The translations under genes and the position numbers were made by a program. 64,000 nt of DNA from Sphingomonas glacialis. Its GTDB lineage: Bacteria; Pseudomonadota; Alphaproteobacteria; Sphingomonadales; Sphingomonadaceae. The notes beneath the pieces are model-generated. The model made no database searches. It saw only the letters and a program-made list of their open reading frames with translations, and had not been told where the DNA came from. This document shows, in pieces, positions 18,168 through 27,089 of this stretch; positions within the stretch are counted from its first letter, which is position 1, and each line of letters opens with the position of its first letter. The DNA lies in assembly GCF_014653575.1 (NCBI RefSeq), contig NZ_BNAQ01000004.1:1-64000 (forward strand). Reading direction: 5' to 3'.

Positions 18168-19552
18168 CGCATCATCCCGTCATAGCCTGGAGCAGCAGGC
18201 AGCGCGGGTGTAAAAATCGGCACATGCAGCGCGTCTTCGAGCTGACCAAGCGCCGAGCGCTGTGCAACGAGCGCCTGTAGTTGCGAGGCGCGGCCGCCTG
18301 TAAATTCGATCTCGCCGGTCAGCAGCGTAACGCGGTCCAGCGCCCCCGCACGAAACACGCGAGCGTTTCGCTCCTTCCGTTCGGCTTGCTGCGCGGCGAG
18401 CCGGTCGGCGGCGGCGAGACTATCTGTCGCGGTCGCATAGGCAGCAAGAGCGCGGTCGATTTCACCGATGATTTGCGCCTGGAGCGCGGTAAAACTCGCC
18501 GACGCTTCACGGCGTTTTGCCTCCGCCTCGCCGATCGGTCCGCCATTGGCGTTGAACAACGGCAGATCCGACTGGACGCTCAACGAAAACTTGTTCTGGC
18601 CCTGATCATATTGATAGCCCGGTCCAATTGCGAAGCCTGGCAGGCGATTGGCCTGTTGGAGCGCCACTGTCGCCTGCGCCGCGCTATATCGCGCGAGGCT
18701 CGCCTGGATATCGCTGCGCGTCGTGAGCGCCGCCCGGCGTAGCGCGACAGGATCGAGCGGTAGCCTCGCGCCGTTTAGCGAACCAAAGTCCAATGTAACG
18801 CCGTCGAGCGCCAGCACCGAAATGCCGACCGCCGTCGCAAGCATAACGCGGGCATCGGCAACGTCGCGGATTGCATCGGTAACGGCAAGCACCGCTGTAT
18901 CGCGGCTCGCGCGCTCGCGCGCCAGATCGAGCGCCGATACTTCGCCGACTGCCAAACGGCGCTCGACGAGGGCGCTCAGATGGGCTTGAAGATCGCGCCG
19001 CTCGCTCGCAAACGTGACGCGCAGCTGGGCGCTCCACAAATTCAGCAACGCCGCGCGCACACGCCCTCGCACTTGCCAACTCGCGGTAGCAACGTCGAAC
19101 TGCGCTGCCTCTGCCAGCGCCTGGGCCTCGGCGGTCCGTGCTTCGCGTTTGCCAAACAGGTCGACGAGCAGAGTGATCGCGGTTCCGATAGTCCAAGCGG
19201 TCGGGTTCGCATTGCTGGTATTGAACTGCGGCGTGAGGTTGAAGATCGGATTGGCGCGTTGCTTGGCGGTGCGGGCCGCCGCCCGCGCGACCGCAAGCCG
19301 CGCATCGGCGACTTCGAGATCGGGATGGCGATACACAGCGGCGAGCGTCAGTGACCGCAAATCCCAGCGTCGTGCGACCGGTTTCGTCGCACCCGACGCA
19401 GCCAAGAAGGCCAGCAACTGCGGATCATCAAGCGATCGCGCGTCGAGCGAAGCTGCACTGACACCGGGCTTTAGCGGTGGAGCCGGCAAGGAGGCGCAGC
19501 CATTGGCGAGCAACGACACCAACACGACCATTCCAGACCTTCGTCTTGTCAA
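18164..19552 (-). CDS. Outer-membrane efflux channel, TolC/CzcC family
   Basis: A 462-residue TolC-like protein. The N-terminus (MVVLVSLLANGCASLPAPP) looks like a lipoprotein signal with Cys near residue 19. Two OEP repeats follow, with long helices and typical phrases such as DLEVADARLAVARAA and LPLFNANGGPIGEAEAKRRE. It forms the outer-membrane exit duct of the tripartite pump. It is the first gene of the operon, divergent from the ChrB-like gene at 19616, so the 63-base gap must hold both promoters. Confidence 0.9.
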   Translation of the reverse strand: MTRRRSGMVVLVSLLANGCASLPAPPLKPGVSAASLDARSLDDPQLLAFLAASGATKPVARRWDLRSLTLAAVYRHPDLEVADARLAVARAAARTAKQRANPIFNLTPQFNTSNANPTAWTIGTAITLLVDLFGKREARTAEAQALAEAAQFDVATASWQVRGRVRAALLNLWSAQLRVTFASERRDLQAHLSALVERRLAVGEVSALDLARERASRDTAVLAVTDAIRDVADARVMLATAVGISVLALDGVTLDFGSLNGARLPLDPVALRRAALTTRSDIQASLARYSAAQATVALQQANRLPGFAIGPGYQYDQGQNKFSLSVQSDLPLFNANGGPIGEAEAKRREASASFTALQAQIIGEIDRALAAYATATDSLAAADRLAAQQAERKERNARVFRAGALDRVTLLTGEIEFTGGRASQLQALVAQRSALGQLEDALHVPIFTPALPAAPGYDGMMR

Positions 19553-19615
19553 AACCCGCCCGTCCTCATCGCGCTTCGTCGCCCTTGAACCAGCGGTGCG
19601 CTACGACTAACCTCT

Positions 19616-20194
19616 TTGGACTGCAACACCTGTTTCAAAGGCATCTTGACCATCGAGCGAAGCTGGCTGCTGCTGCACGTTCAATTGCCTGCGGAGCCAT
19701 CGAGCGCGCGGGTTGCTCTCTGGCGGCGACTGCGCGGCGTGGGTGCGATCGGGATCGTCAATGGTGCTTGGGCCTTGCCGTATTCACAAATACACGCCGA
19801 CCTGTTCGGCAAAGCTGCGTCAAAAGTTCGAGAACAAGGCGGCCGCGCGGCCATCTTTACTGCTGATCCGCTTGACTTGAACGAAACCGAGGCACTTGTC
19901 GCGCAGTCGCGGGCGGACCGGGGACGCGAATATGATGAGTTTGCCGAACGCGCCGATATGCTGATCGCCGAAATCGAGAAGGAAACGAAGAAGCGAAAAT
20001 TTACCTTCGCCGAACTTGAAGAAATTGAACACGACCTCGAAAAACTAATTGAGTGGCTAGCCAAGATCGAACCACGCGACTTTTTTCCTGACCGACGGAT
20101 CGCTCAGGCCAAGGCGCATCTCGCAAAATGCGCCGCTGCGCTGAAGGTGTTCAGTGAGCAGGTTTTTGTCTACGAGGGCGTGACGCAGCGGTAA
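19616..20194 (+). CDS. ChrB N-terminal-domain protein (chromate resistance regulator-like)
   Basis: A 192-residue protein resembling the N-terminal half of ChrB: SWLLLHVQLPAEPSSARVALWRRLRGVGA, an NGAWALPYS segment, and a long charged helical region ending SEQVFVYEGV. ChrB proteins sense or assist resistance to chromate; this one lacks the C-terminal ChrB domain. Start choice is uncertain; a TTG at 19646 would bring the protein closer to the family start. It is divergent from the RND efflux operon, so it may regulate that operon. There is no ChrA transporter nearby. Confidence 0.72.
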   Translation: MDCNTCFKGILTIERSWLLLHVQLPAEPSSARVALWRRLRGVGAIGIVNGAWALPYSQIHADLFGKAASKVREQGGRAAIFTADPLDLNETEALVAQSRADRGREYDEFAERADMLIAEIEKETKKRKFTFAELEEIEHDLEKLIEWLAKIEPRDFFPDRRIAQAKAHLAKCAAALKVFSEQVFVYEGVTQR

Positions 20195-20409
20195 CTTGCA
20201 ACGCGCATCAGACGCGAGCGGTCGAAGGTTCTACAACACTTTCCCGCGTTGGAACTGCCGTGTTCGGGATGGGTTGCAGTCGGATTGGATGACCGACATT
20301 GCCGCGGGTAGCTGATGTCCTGAGGTGCGACAACGAATGTCAGATTACTTCGAACCATCGCTCCAAATCGGACGTTCCGTTTCCCACCGAAGTCGTCGTT
20401 CCGCTTACC

Positions 20410-21195
20410 TCAACGCGAAGGGCCGCTTCGCTTTAATGCCTGATCCTGGGTTACTTCGCGGACGCGCTGTGCCTGCTGATTGCGAATTTGTACCCCTGCA
20501 ATCTTGTCGCCCGTCGTGATCCGCAGGCCAATTTGCTGCCGTTTGGCTTCGACCTCTTTTGCCGCTTTGACCGGATCGTCCGGGTAACGCGCCCGCGCAA
20601 TCGACATCGTTTGAGCGACCAGTGTTTGGGCGCGCCGAAGTTCGGGGTCGCGGGCGTTCTGTTCACTGGATTGCGCCAGAAACCGTTCGGCCAGCGCTTT
20701 GCCGGACACCGCTTCATCGCCTGCTTGCGGCAGCTTCACGCCCGCTGTCTTGGCTTCGCTGCGCTGGTCACGCGCCTCCAGGCGTGCGCGGAGGCGACCG
20801 GCTTCGGCTTCGACGACCTTGGACGGCGTGTAGTTCTCGACCGCCAGCCCTTGTGCGGCAGCAGCAAGGTAGGCGGCGCGCTTAAACTGATCGCCACCAT
20901 TGACCTTGAGCGACGTCCATCCGTTAGCCTTGGCCAACCGAACGATGTCGGGCAAGGCGTCGATGTTGCTCGTCTTGAGCCGGTCGGGTTCCAGCTTGAC
21001 GATAGGGGTTTTGTCGTCGGATGTCCGGTAGAGCTTGTTGCCGACGCGCAGGAACTTGCCCGTCAAATCGTCAGTGATCGTCGGCGTTTCCGGCTTGCGC
21101 TTCGGCTTTGCCGGTGTCCGCTTCAGGACGATAGGTTTCGCTGTAATATTGCGTGCTTGCCCAGAAGGGGCATCACCTTCGAGCTTGTCAGCCAT
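20410..21195 (-). CDS. LPD7-domain conjugation protein
   Basis: A 261-residue protein from ATG 21195, overlapping the VirD4 stop by 8 bases (ATGGCTGA). Residues ~75-140 (ALPDIVRLAKANGWTSLKV, FKRAAYLAAAAQGLAVENY) match the LPD7 domain usually found at the C-terminus of relaxases and other large polyvalent proteins. The rest is basic and helical. It is the last gene of the type IV secretion operon. It may work with the relaxase encoded at 11530-12582, supplying in trans a domain that other systems carry fused. The exact function is unknown. Confidence 0.78.
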   Translation of the reverse strand: MADKLEGDAPSGQARNITAKPIVLKRTPAKPKRKPETPTITDDLTGKFLRVGNKLYRTSDDKTPIVKLEPDRLKTSNIDALPDIVRLAKANGWTSLKVNGGDQFKRAAYLAAAAQGLAVENYTPSKVVEAEAGRLRARLEARDQRSEAKTAGVKLPQAGDEAVSGKALAERFLAQSSEQNARDPELRRAQTLVAQTMSIARARYPDDPVKAAKEVEAKRQQIGLRITTGDKIAGVQIRNQQAQRVREVTQDQALKRSGPSR

Positions 21196-23005
21196 GTTCG
21201 TCGCCCTCTTCAATGATGCCGATGATTGCGCCGCCGTCCTCCAATGTCTGCACATCGACGAACGTGCTGTAGGCATCGCTGGTGTAGATGTCGTCGATCG
21301 CCGACGGCAGCGCGACGGTTCCCGATGCTTCCTGTTCGGTCATGTCGCGACACGGACCCAATATGGTCGGCGCGGTGAGCTTCCGCGAGATCGCTGGCAC
21401 GACCGGCGCGGGAAAGGCCCGCGCCCCGAAGAAGCGGCTTTTGTAATAGACGATCTTGTCGCCGATAATTGGCGGAACGCCGCCGCGCAGCAGGATCAGC
21501 TTCGCAGGCGGAAACTGCATAAGCTCCTGCGGCAGCAGCAGCGCACGGCGGTGTTCGGAGATCGATTTCGACCGATTGGCAAGCAACCCGTTGATCGTCA
21601 GCGACTTGGTGACGCTATCCTGACCCAGATAGCCGAGCCTTTCCGACAGGTCGTTAGCGACGCGTAGTTCCTTGGGTGTGAACGCCACCTCGACACCGCA
21701 ATTGGCGACGATTTCGTCGGCCACATGCTCGCCGTAGACGCCCCGAAGTTGCGACCGCGACTGAATGACGGGCAACAGGCGAATTCCATAGCCCGCGACA
21801 TAGGAGAAGGCGCTGGCGATAACCGACGCGCGACCGAGCCGGGCAAACTCATCAAGGATGACAAGCACCGGGACGGGGGTCGTATCGTCGGGCAGGTCGC
21901 GGACGTTCAAGTCGATCAGTTGCTGGAACAGCAGATTGTAGAGTGGCGCGATCCGGTCGAGTTCGTCAGGCGATACGCCGAGGTAGATCGACATCGGGCG
22001 CTTGCGAAGATCACGCAGGTCGAAATCGCTGACCGATGTCGCCGCATCGACGACGGGGTTGAGCCAAAGTCCGAGCACGTTGGTAATCGTCTTCTTGATG
22101 TCGGCGAAGCTGTTGTCCGACCCGCCGGCGAAGTCGGCGAGCGCCGTGCGGCAGCCGATCGACAAGGAAAGCCCCGGATTGGCGAGTTCGCGTTTGAAGA
22201 AGTCGCGGACATCGCCGTCAGTCATGTGGCGGTAGATTTCGCCGAGCGTGAGCGGGTTTGCCTTCGTTTCGGCGAGATACGCCCCGACGCCGGTGAAGCC
22301 AGTACGCGCGCCATTCGCCCAAAAGGCTTCGCCATGTTCAGGCGCGACGAACAACATCGTCGCGATCTTTTGCAGCTCGATGATGATGTCATCGGGATTG
22401 CTGCGGTCGATATAGGACAGCGGGTTGTAGCGCGCCGTACGGCCTTCGCGCTCGGTTGGATTGAACAGGTAGACTGCCTGACCGTGAGCGCTGCGGAATC
22501 CCGCCGTCGCGTCGTAATTCTCGCGCTTCACGTCGAGAACGACGACCGAACCCTGCCAGGTCAGCAGGTTCGGAATGACGATGCCGACACCCTTGCCCGA
22601 GCGCGTCGGGGCTTCGACGATGACGTGTTCGGACCCGCCGAAGGTCAGGAACTTTCCGCGCTTGCGGCCTACAACGATGCCGGAGGCTGCGCGGAAGCCG
22701 TGACGCCGTAACTCGCGTTCGGTAGCGAAGCGGGCTGCACCGTGGAGCGCCGGGTTTTTTGCCCACAATGCGTAGATAAGCCCGCCCAGCAGGAGCGTGC
22801 CGGCGACCAGCCCGCCTGCAATCGCGCGGACGACCTGCGGGTCGCCGCGATAATACCAGAAGAAGCCCGGCATCTTGAGCGGATCGTAAGCCGCGACCGG
22901 CAGCCCGAGCACGATCCACGCGATCATGCTGGCGACGAGGAACGCCATCACGAGCGCGAGCGGCCCACCGATCGCCCAAGTCATCGCGCTGCGTTCAGGC
23001 TGCAC
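21188..23005 (-). CDS. virD4: Type IV coupling protein VirD4/TraG
   Basis: A 605-residue coupling ATPase. Two N-terminal membrane helices are followed by Walker A (EAPTRSGKGVGIVIPN) near residue 135 and Walker B (VLVILDEFARLG) near residue 370. GTG at 23005 is the start: GGAGG lies six bases upstream, and the gene overlaps the VirB11 stop by 11 bases. It recruits the relaxase-DNA complex to the secretion channel. Confidence 0.95.
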   Translation of the reverse strand: MQPERSAMTWAIGGPLALVMAFLVASMIAWIVLGLPVAAYDPLKMPGFFWYYRGDPQVVRAIAGGLVAGTLLLGGLIYALWAKNPALHGAARFATERELRRHGFRAASGIVVGRKRGKFLTFGGSEHVIVEAPTRSGKGVGIVIPNLLTWQGSVVVLDVKRENYDATAGFRSAHGQAVYLFNPTEREGRTARYNPLSYIDRSNPDDIIIELQKIATMLFVAPEHGEAFWANGARTGFTGVGAYLAETKANPLTLGEIYRHMTDGDVRDFFKRELANPGLSLSIGCRTALADFAGGSDNSFADIKKTITNVLGLWLNPVVDAATSVSDFDLRDLRKRPMSIYLGVSPDELDRIAPLYNLLFQQLIDLNVRDLPDDTTPVPVLVILDEFARLGRASVIASAFSYVAGYGIRLLPVIQSRSQLRGVYGEHVADEIVANCGVEVAFTPKELRVANDLSERLGYLGQDSVTKSLTINGLLANRSKSISEHRRALLLPQELMQFPPAKLILLRGGVPPIIGDKIVYYKSRFFGARAFPAPVVPAISRKLTAPTILGPCRDMTEQEASGTVALPSAIDDIYTSDAYSTFVDVQTLEDGGAIIGIIEEGDEHG

Positions 23006-24005
23006 GGCGCGCCTCCGGATCGTAATAGATCTCGGTCACGCGAAATTCGCCATCGACCTTTTTCATCTGAATAACGATATCGACGAGCATCTTGAGTAGC
23101 GCCCGGATGTCGTCGCGCGCGAGGTCGGACCCGCCTTCGCTTTCCTTCACCAGCAGCGTCAGTTGCTCGAATGCAAGGTCGGCCGAGTCCGCGTGGATCG
23201 TCGTGATCGACCCAGGATGCCCCGAATTGACATTGCGGAGATAGAAGAAGGCGGTCCCGTCGCGCAGCTCTTGAAGCAGGATACGGTCGGGCCGCATCCT
23301 GAGCGCGCTTTCGAGGAGATGTTTCGCCGTGACGTTGGCGGTGCCCTGGCCATCCTTGGCATAGAGCAGGTGCACGACGTTGCGGTGGGGAACGACGAGT
23401 TCGCGCGTGTCTTCGATCGTCAGCAATCGCTCGTGCGGCGGGATGAGCTGAATCAGCCCCTTTGACAGCGTGGTCTTGCCCGAGCCGGTCGCGCCCGAAA
23501 TGAGGATGTTGAGCCGCGCTTCGACGGCGGCAGTGAGAAATTCGACGTGGCGGCCATCGCGGAGCAGAGCGAGCAAGTCCCGCTCATGCACCGAGACCGC
23601 CTGTTGGGTGATGCGGGTTTGCTCGAACAGGCCCGCTGCCTCGAAGTCAGCGAGCGTCAGTGTGACGGTCGATGGCTTGCGGACGGTGATTGATACGGTT
23701 TCATCGGGAACGACAGGCGGCACGATGATCTGCACACGTTCGCCGGTGGGGAAAATCGTCGAGACGATCGGATTTTCTCTGGTGATGTCCTGCGCGGTAT
23801 AGGCAGCCGCCGCCGTCGCCAGCGCCATGAGGTTCTTGAAATCGAGCGCAGGCTCGCTTTCCCACGTCCAGCCACCGCGCCGCTCGATGCCGACTTCGCA
23901 CGGTATGTTGATGACGACTTCGGTGACTGTGGCATCATCGAGATGCCGACGAAGCGGCGCGGTCACGCTGTCGAGGACAGCGGTGTTCTTGCCAGGCGCG
24001 GCCAT
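22995..24005 (-). CDS. virB11: VirB11 family secretion ATPase
   Basis: A 336-residue hexameric ATPase of the type II/IV secretion family. Walker A is GATGSGKTTLSKG near residue 170, with an Asp box (TIEDTRELVVPH), a Walker B region (RMRPDRILLQELRDG) and a His box (GHPGSITTIHAD). It powers pilus assembly and substrate switching at the inner membrane with VirB4 and VirD4. It lies 19 bases after the VirB10 stop and overlaps VirD4. Confidence 0.95.
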   Translation of the reverse strand: MAAPGKNTAVLDSVTAPLRRHLDDATVTEVVINIPCEVGIERRGGWTWESEPALDFKNLMALATAAAAYTAQDITRENPIVSTIFPTGERVQIIVPPVVPDETVSITVRKPSTVTLTLADFEAAGLFEQTRITQQAVSVHERDLLALLRDGRHVEFLTAAVEARLNILISGATGSGKTTLSKGLIQLIPPHERLLTIEDTRELVVPHRNVVHLLYAKDGQGTANVTAKHLLESALRMRPDRILLQELRDGTAFFYLRNVNSGHPGSITTIHADSADLAFEQLTLLVKESEGGSDLARDDIRALLKMLVDIVIQMKKVDGEFRVTEIYYDPEARRAA

Positions 24006-24024
24006 TATTTGCCCCGATCTTCCA

Positions 24025-25203
24025 TTACTTTAAACTTAGGCCGTAAACGCTCGAAAAGTCGAAATCCTGCGCGACGGTGATGCCGACATCCTCACCCTGG
24101 TTCTTCCGCAGCACGGGCTTGATGTCGGCGTTTTGCTGCAAGACCGTCGATGCCGCATCGGACGGGACGCGCGTCGTGTTTGCAGCATTGCTGCCAACCG
24201 CTTGGCTCCCGATGGTCGCAGCATCTTCGACGAGGCTGAACAGCAACGCAGTACCGAAGCGTTGCCAGAAGAAGGTATTGACGCGGCCATCGAGGCCGCT
24301 GCGTCCGAGCGCATCGGTGGCAGGTGAGGCGACGTCGATCGCAATGCCGCGCGGCGTGACCGCGCGGTTCCACAGCACGAACAGCCGGTATTGGCCGCGA
24401 TTGAGGCCACCCTGGTATTCGCCGAAGACCTTGGTGCCTTTTTCCATCAGCACGACGCGACCATTGTCGGAATAGACCGGGCGAGGAATGATGCAGGTCA
24501 CGAAGCCCGGCTGGCTGCTGTCCATCGCCGTTTGCAGCACGCACGGAATGAACGTGCCTGCTGTTACGAGAAAATTGCGGTCGGGCAGGGGGCGGGCCTG
24601 TGCCTGTCCGATAACCGAAGCACGGCGTAGTCGGTCAAGATTGGTCGGATCGCGGGGTGCGGCGCGGCCGTCCGCATCCGGGTCCTGGCGTTGAATCGCC
24701 AGTGCCGGGTTTTCGGTGGCGCCACGCTCGCCACCATAGGCAATCAGCGACGATCGCCGTGACGCTTCGCGGAGCATCTGCGCTTGCGACACTTGCCGCA
24801 TCTGCGGTGTTACCGGTGGCGGGCCGCCTGGCGTGCCAGACTGTCCGAGGATCGGCGGGACTTCCGTCGCCGTCAGCGCGATCGGGGCATTGGGATCGGT
24901 CGCCGCGGCGGCCAGTGTCGGGGCAATGACCGTATTGGGATCATATTGCGCCGGTCCGAGCGCAGGCTTGGGCTTGACCACAGGCAATGCCGAATTGCCG
25001 GTGATGCCCGAACCCAGCGCCAGCACCGTGAACATCACCGCTCCGGCGGCAGCGGCGAGGCCGATGACTTTTTTGGGGTCCATCGCAGCACCCGCGATCG
25101 GCGGCATCTTGTTGGCCCGCTCGGTTGTCGGGCTGCGTTCGATGTCGCCGGGATCTGGCGTTTGATCGACGGTGAACCGTTCGCCTGGAGCATGATCGGT
25201 CAT
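24025..25203 (-). CDS. virB10: VirB10 core-complex protein
   Basis: A 392-residue protein with a short cytoplasmic N-terminus and one membrane helix (residues ~45-65, VIGLAAAAGAVMFTVLALG). A proline-rich periplasmic linker follows, then a C-terminal TrbI/VirB10 beta-barrel domain (FLVTAGTFIPCVLQTAMDS, GTKVFGEYQGG). It spans the inner and outer membranes and transmits ATP-driven changes to the channel. It overlaps VirB9 by 4 bases. Confidence 0.94.
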   Translation of the reverse strand: MTDHAPGERFTVDQTPDPGDIERSPTTERANKMPPIAGAAMDPKKVIGLAAAAGAVMFTVLALGSGITGNSALPVVKPKPALGPAQYDPNTVIAPTLAAAATDPNAPIALTATEVPPILGQSGTPGGPPPVTPQMRQVSQAQMLREASRRSSLIAYGGERGATENPALAIQRQDPDADGRAAPRDPTNLDRLRRASVIGQAQARPLPDRNFLVTAGTFIPCVLQTAMDSSQPGFVTCIIPRPVYSDNGRVVLMEKGTKVFGEYQGGLNRGQYRLFVLWNRAVTPRGIAIDVASPATDALGRSGLDGRVNTFFWQRFGTALLFSLVEDAATIGSQAVGSNAANTTRVPSDAASTVLQQNADIKPVLRKNQGEDVGITVAQDFDFSSVYGLSLK

Positions 25204-26057
25204 CGCTGTCCTTCCGTCGTGCGTTCGACGACCGAAGAGGCGGTCCCCGTCTTCGGGTCGCGCCCGTAGAAATCCTTCGCTTCATTGAAGACGCAGAGCA
25301 CATCCTTGCCGCGCCGCAGCCGAAGCTGTCCGAATACGCCGTGGATCACGACGAACTCGTCGCGGACATCGAACGGAACGATGGTTTCGCTGCCGTCCGG
25401 ATTGACCGCGAAGAAGGCAGGTAATTCGCGCTGGTTCGGAAACCGCAGTGCCGTGAACTGGCCGTTGTCGGTGATTTCAGACGGTTGAATCGCCGATGAT
25501 CCCTGCACGCTATAGTGCAGGTTGCGCTTGCCTTCGAGGACCGCAAGATCGAGCGCCGAGCGAATTGCACCAGCTTGCAGCGCCACGGCGCGGGCGTAGG
25601 TCGCCTGCGTTGCCGCCGCCTTGGCGGCGGCGGCCTCTTCGAGCGGATATCGAAACACGACCTTGAAGAACGTATCGGCGGTGTGCGCGCCGATCGCGCC
25701 GCGCCGCGCGCTAAGTTCGAACGTGTAGGTGCGGACCCCTGCCGACGAGCGTGTCAGCACGATCAGGTTCGTCGAACCTGCCAGTTCGCGCGGCTTGATG
25801 AACAATGAGTTTTCGGCCGGAGCGACTTCCCACGAGACAGTGTCGCCGAGCGCGACATGCTCGACGCGCTCGCCGGGTGAGAAGACAATTTGGGTCGCCG
25901 ACCGGAAAACGCCGACGATGCGAAAGACCTGAGTTTCACTATAGACGACATCGCGGATGCGCTGATCCTGGCCGGAAGAACGCGGGGTTTCGGCAGCCGA
26001 TGCCGGAACGCTGAACATGACCAAACCAGCGCCTGCCCAGATGAGCAAAGTCTTCAT
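25200..26057 (-). CDS. virB9: VirB9 core-complex protein
   Basis: A 285-residue periplasmic protein with a signal peptide (LIWAGAGLVMFSVPASA). The VirB9/CagX N-terminal domain (RDVVYSETQVFRIVGVFRSA, SWEVAPAENSLFIKP) precedes a C-terminal domain (VIHGVFGQLRLRRGKDVLCVFN). It forms the outer-membrane core ring with VirB7 and VirB10. It overlaps VirB8 by 4 bases. Confidence 0.94.
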   Translation of the reverse strand: MKTLLIWAGAGLVMFSVPASAAETPRSSGQDQRIRDVVYSETQVFRIVGVFRSATQIVFSPGERVEHVALGDTVSWEVAPAENSLFIKPRELAGSTNLIVLTRSSAGVRTYTFELSARRGAIGAHTADTFFKVVFRYPLEEAAAAKAAATQATYARAVALQAGAIRSALDLAVLEGKRNLHYSVQGSSAIQPSEITDNGQFTALRFPNQRELPAFFAVNPDGSETIVPFDVRDEFVVIHGVFGQLRLRRGKDVLCVFNEAKDFYGRDPKTGTASSVVERTTEGQR

Positions 26058-26740
26058 TGTGTGACCTCCAGGTCGGCGCGGTAGGTCTGCACCTCCAGGC
26101 CCAGCGGGTTCTTGAACCGCTGTTGCTCGGTGGTCGGCGTGTCGGTGGTGTCGAACGTGACCGTGGCGATCGCGGGGGTGTCGGTCGTGATCGACCCGCG
26201 CTGGTGTGTCTTGGTGAAGCGGATTTGTGCGACATCCTTCGAGACGAACGTCACCGATTTGACGGCGATGAATACCGTATCGAGATCGGTGAACACCGCT
26301 TGCGGCGACTTGGGATTGTCTTTGCCGTAAAAGGCGATCCAGCGTGCCTGTTCGTCGCTTGCAGACATCGCCAGCACGCCCTCGAAAAACTCTTTGCGGG
26401 CTTGCGGAATCCAGCCTTCGCGGTTGCGGACATAGTCGGCGAGGAAGTATTTCGAGACTGCCTCGTTATAGCTGAGGCGCTTGTCGCCCGAGAGCTGCGC
26501 GGTGATTTCGCTCGCGCCGGTCGCCTTGTCGACCGTGATGACATAGGGCGCGACGGTCTTGAGCGGGGTGAGCATCGCCACGGCGGCGACGCCGGTAATG
26601 GCCAGACCGCCGGCAATCCCGGCGACGAGCCATGCCAGTCGCTTCGAGCGGTTGGCGGCAAGCAGCCGGTCATGATCCCAGCTCGCCGCTTCGGCGAAAT
26701 AGGCTTTGAGGTCGTCCTTGTCGGTGACACCGCCTGCCAT
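26054..26740 (-). CDS. virB8: VirB8 inner-membrane assembly factor
   Basis: A 228-residue bitopic protein: a short cytoplasmic N-terminus (YFAEAASWDHDRLLAANRSK), one membrane helix near residues 37-57, and a periplasmic VirB8 domain with SYNEAVSKYFLADYVRNREG. ATG at 26740 is preferred because GGGAG lies about 12 bases upstream; TTG at 26752 is the alternative. It nucleates the secretion complex. Confidence 0.93.
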   Translation of the reverse strand: MAGGVTDKDDLKAYFAEAASWDHDRLLAANRSKRLAWLVAGIAGGLAITGVAAVAMLTPLKTVAPYVITVDKATGASEITAQLSGDKRLSYNEAVSKYFLADYVRNREGWIPQARKEFFEGVLAMSASDEQARWIAFYGKDNPKSPQAVFTDLDTVFIAVKSVTFVSKDVAQIRFTKTHQRGSITTDTPAIATVTFDTTDTPTTEQQRFKNPLGLEVQTYRADLEVTQ

Positions 26741-26745
26741 GACGT

Positions 26746-27078
26746 TTAGCAACTCCCGGATTTGGGTGACGGGTCGATCGCGCTGATCGGTGGGACCTGC
26801 GGTGCCGTCTTATCGTCGGTTGGCGACGGCGCTGGCGGACCCGGCTTCTCTCGATCGACTTGCGGAAAGACGTCGACACCGCCGGGTCGCGCCGATGCCG
26901 GAACCACCGTGCCACTTACTGGATCGACGCTCGGGAGGATCGAGCCATAGGGATTGGCGGGCCGACGGCTCTTGCCGTCGCAGCGCGCGAGCTTGGGCGT
27001 TTTCGCCGCAGCCATTGAGGCACCAATCGGCGCAACGACAACCAGACCGGCAACGGCAAACTTCAAGAAGCGATCCAT
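26746..27078 (-). CDS. Secreted proline-rich T4SS-operon protein (110 aa)
   Basis: A 110-residue protein with a signal peptide (FLKFAVAGLVVVAPIGASMAAA) and a long Pro/Ser-rich tail. ATG at 27078 is preceded by GAGGAAC. It lies between VirB6 and VirB8 with tight spacing, so it belongs to the transfer operon. Small hypothetical proteins at this spot are common in VirB operons of alphaproteobacterial elements. No function can be assigned; a periplasmic or envelope role is likely from the signal peptide. The single Cys pair (Cys33 and the C-terminal Cys) could form a disulfide. Confidence 0.65.
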   Translation of the reverse strand: MDRFLKFAVAGLVVVAPIGASMAAAKTPKLARCDGKSRRPANPYGSILPSVDPVSGTVVPASARPGGVDVFPQVDREKPGPPAPSPTDDKTAPQVPPISAIDPSPKSGSC

Positions 27079-27089
27079 TGCTCTGTTCC

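Noticed and set aside
22742..23074. Plus-strand frames opposite VirD4 and VirB11
   Set aside because: No start signals or family features; the minus-strand genes have all catalytic motifs.
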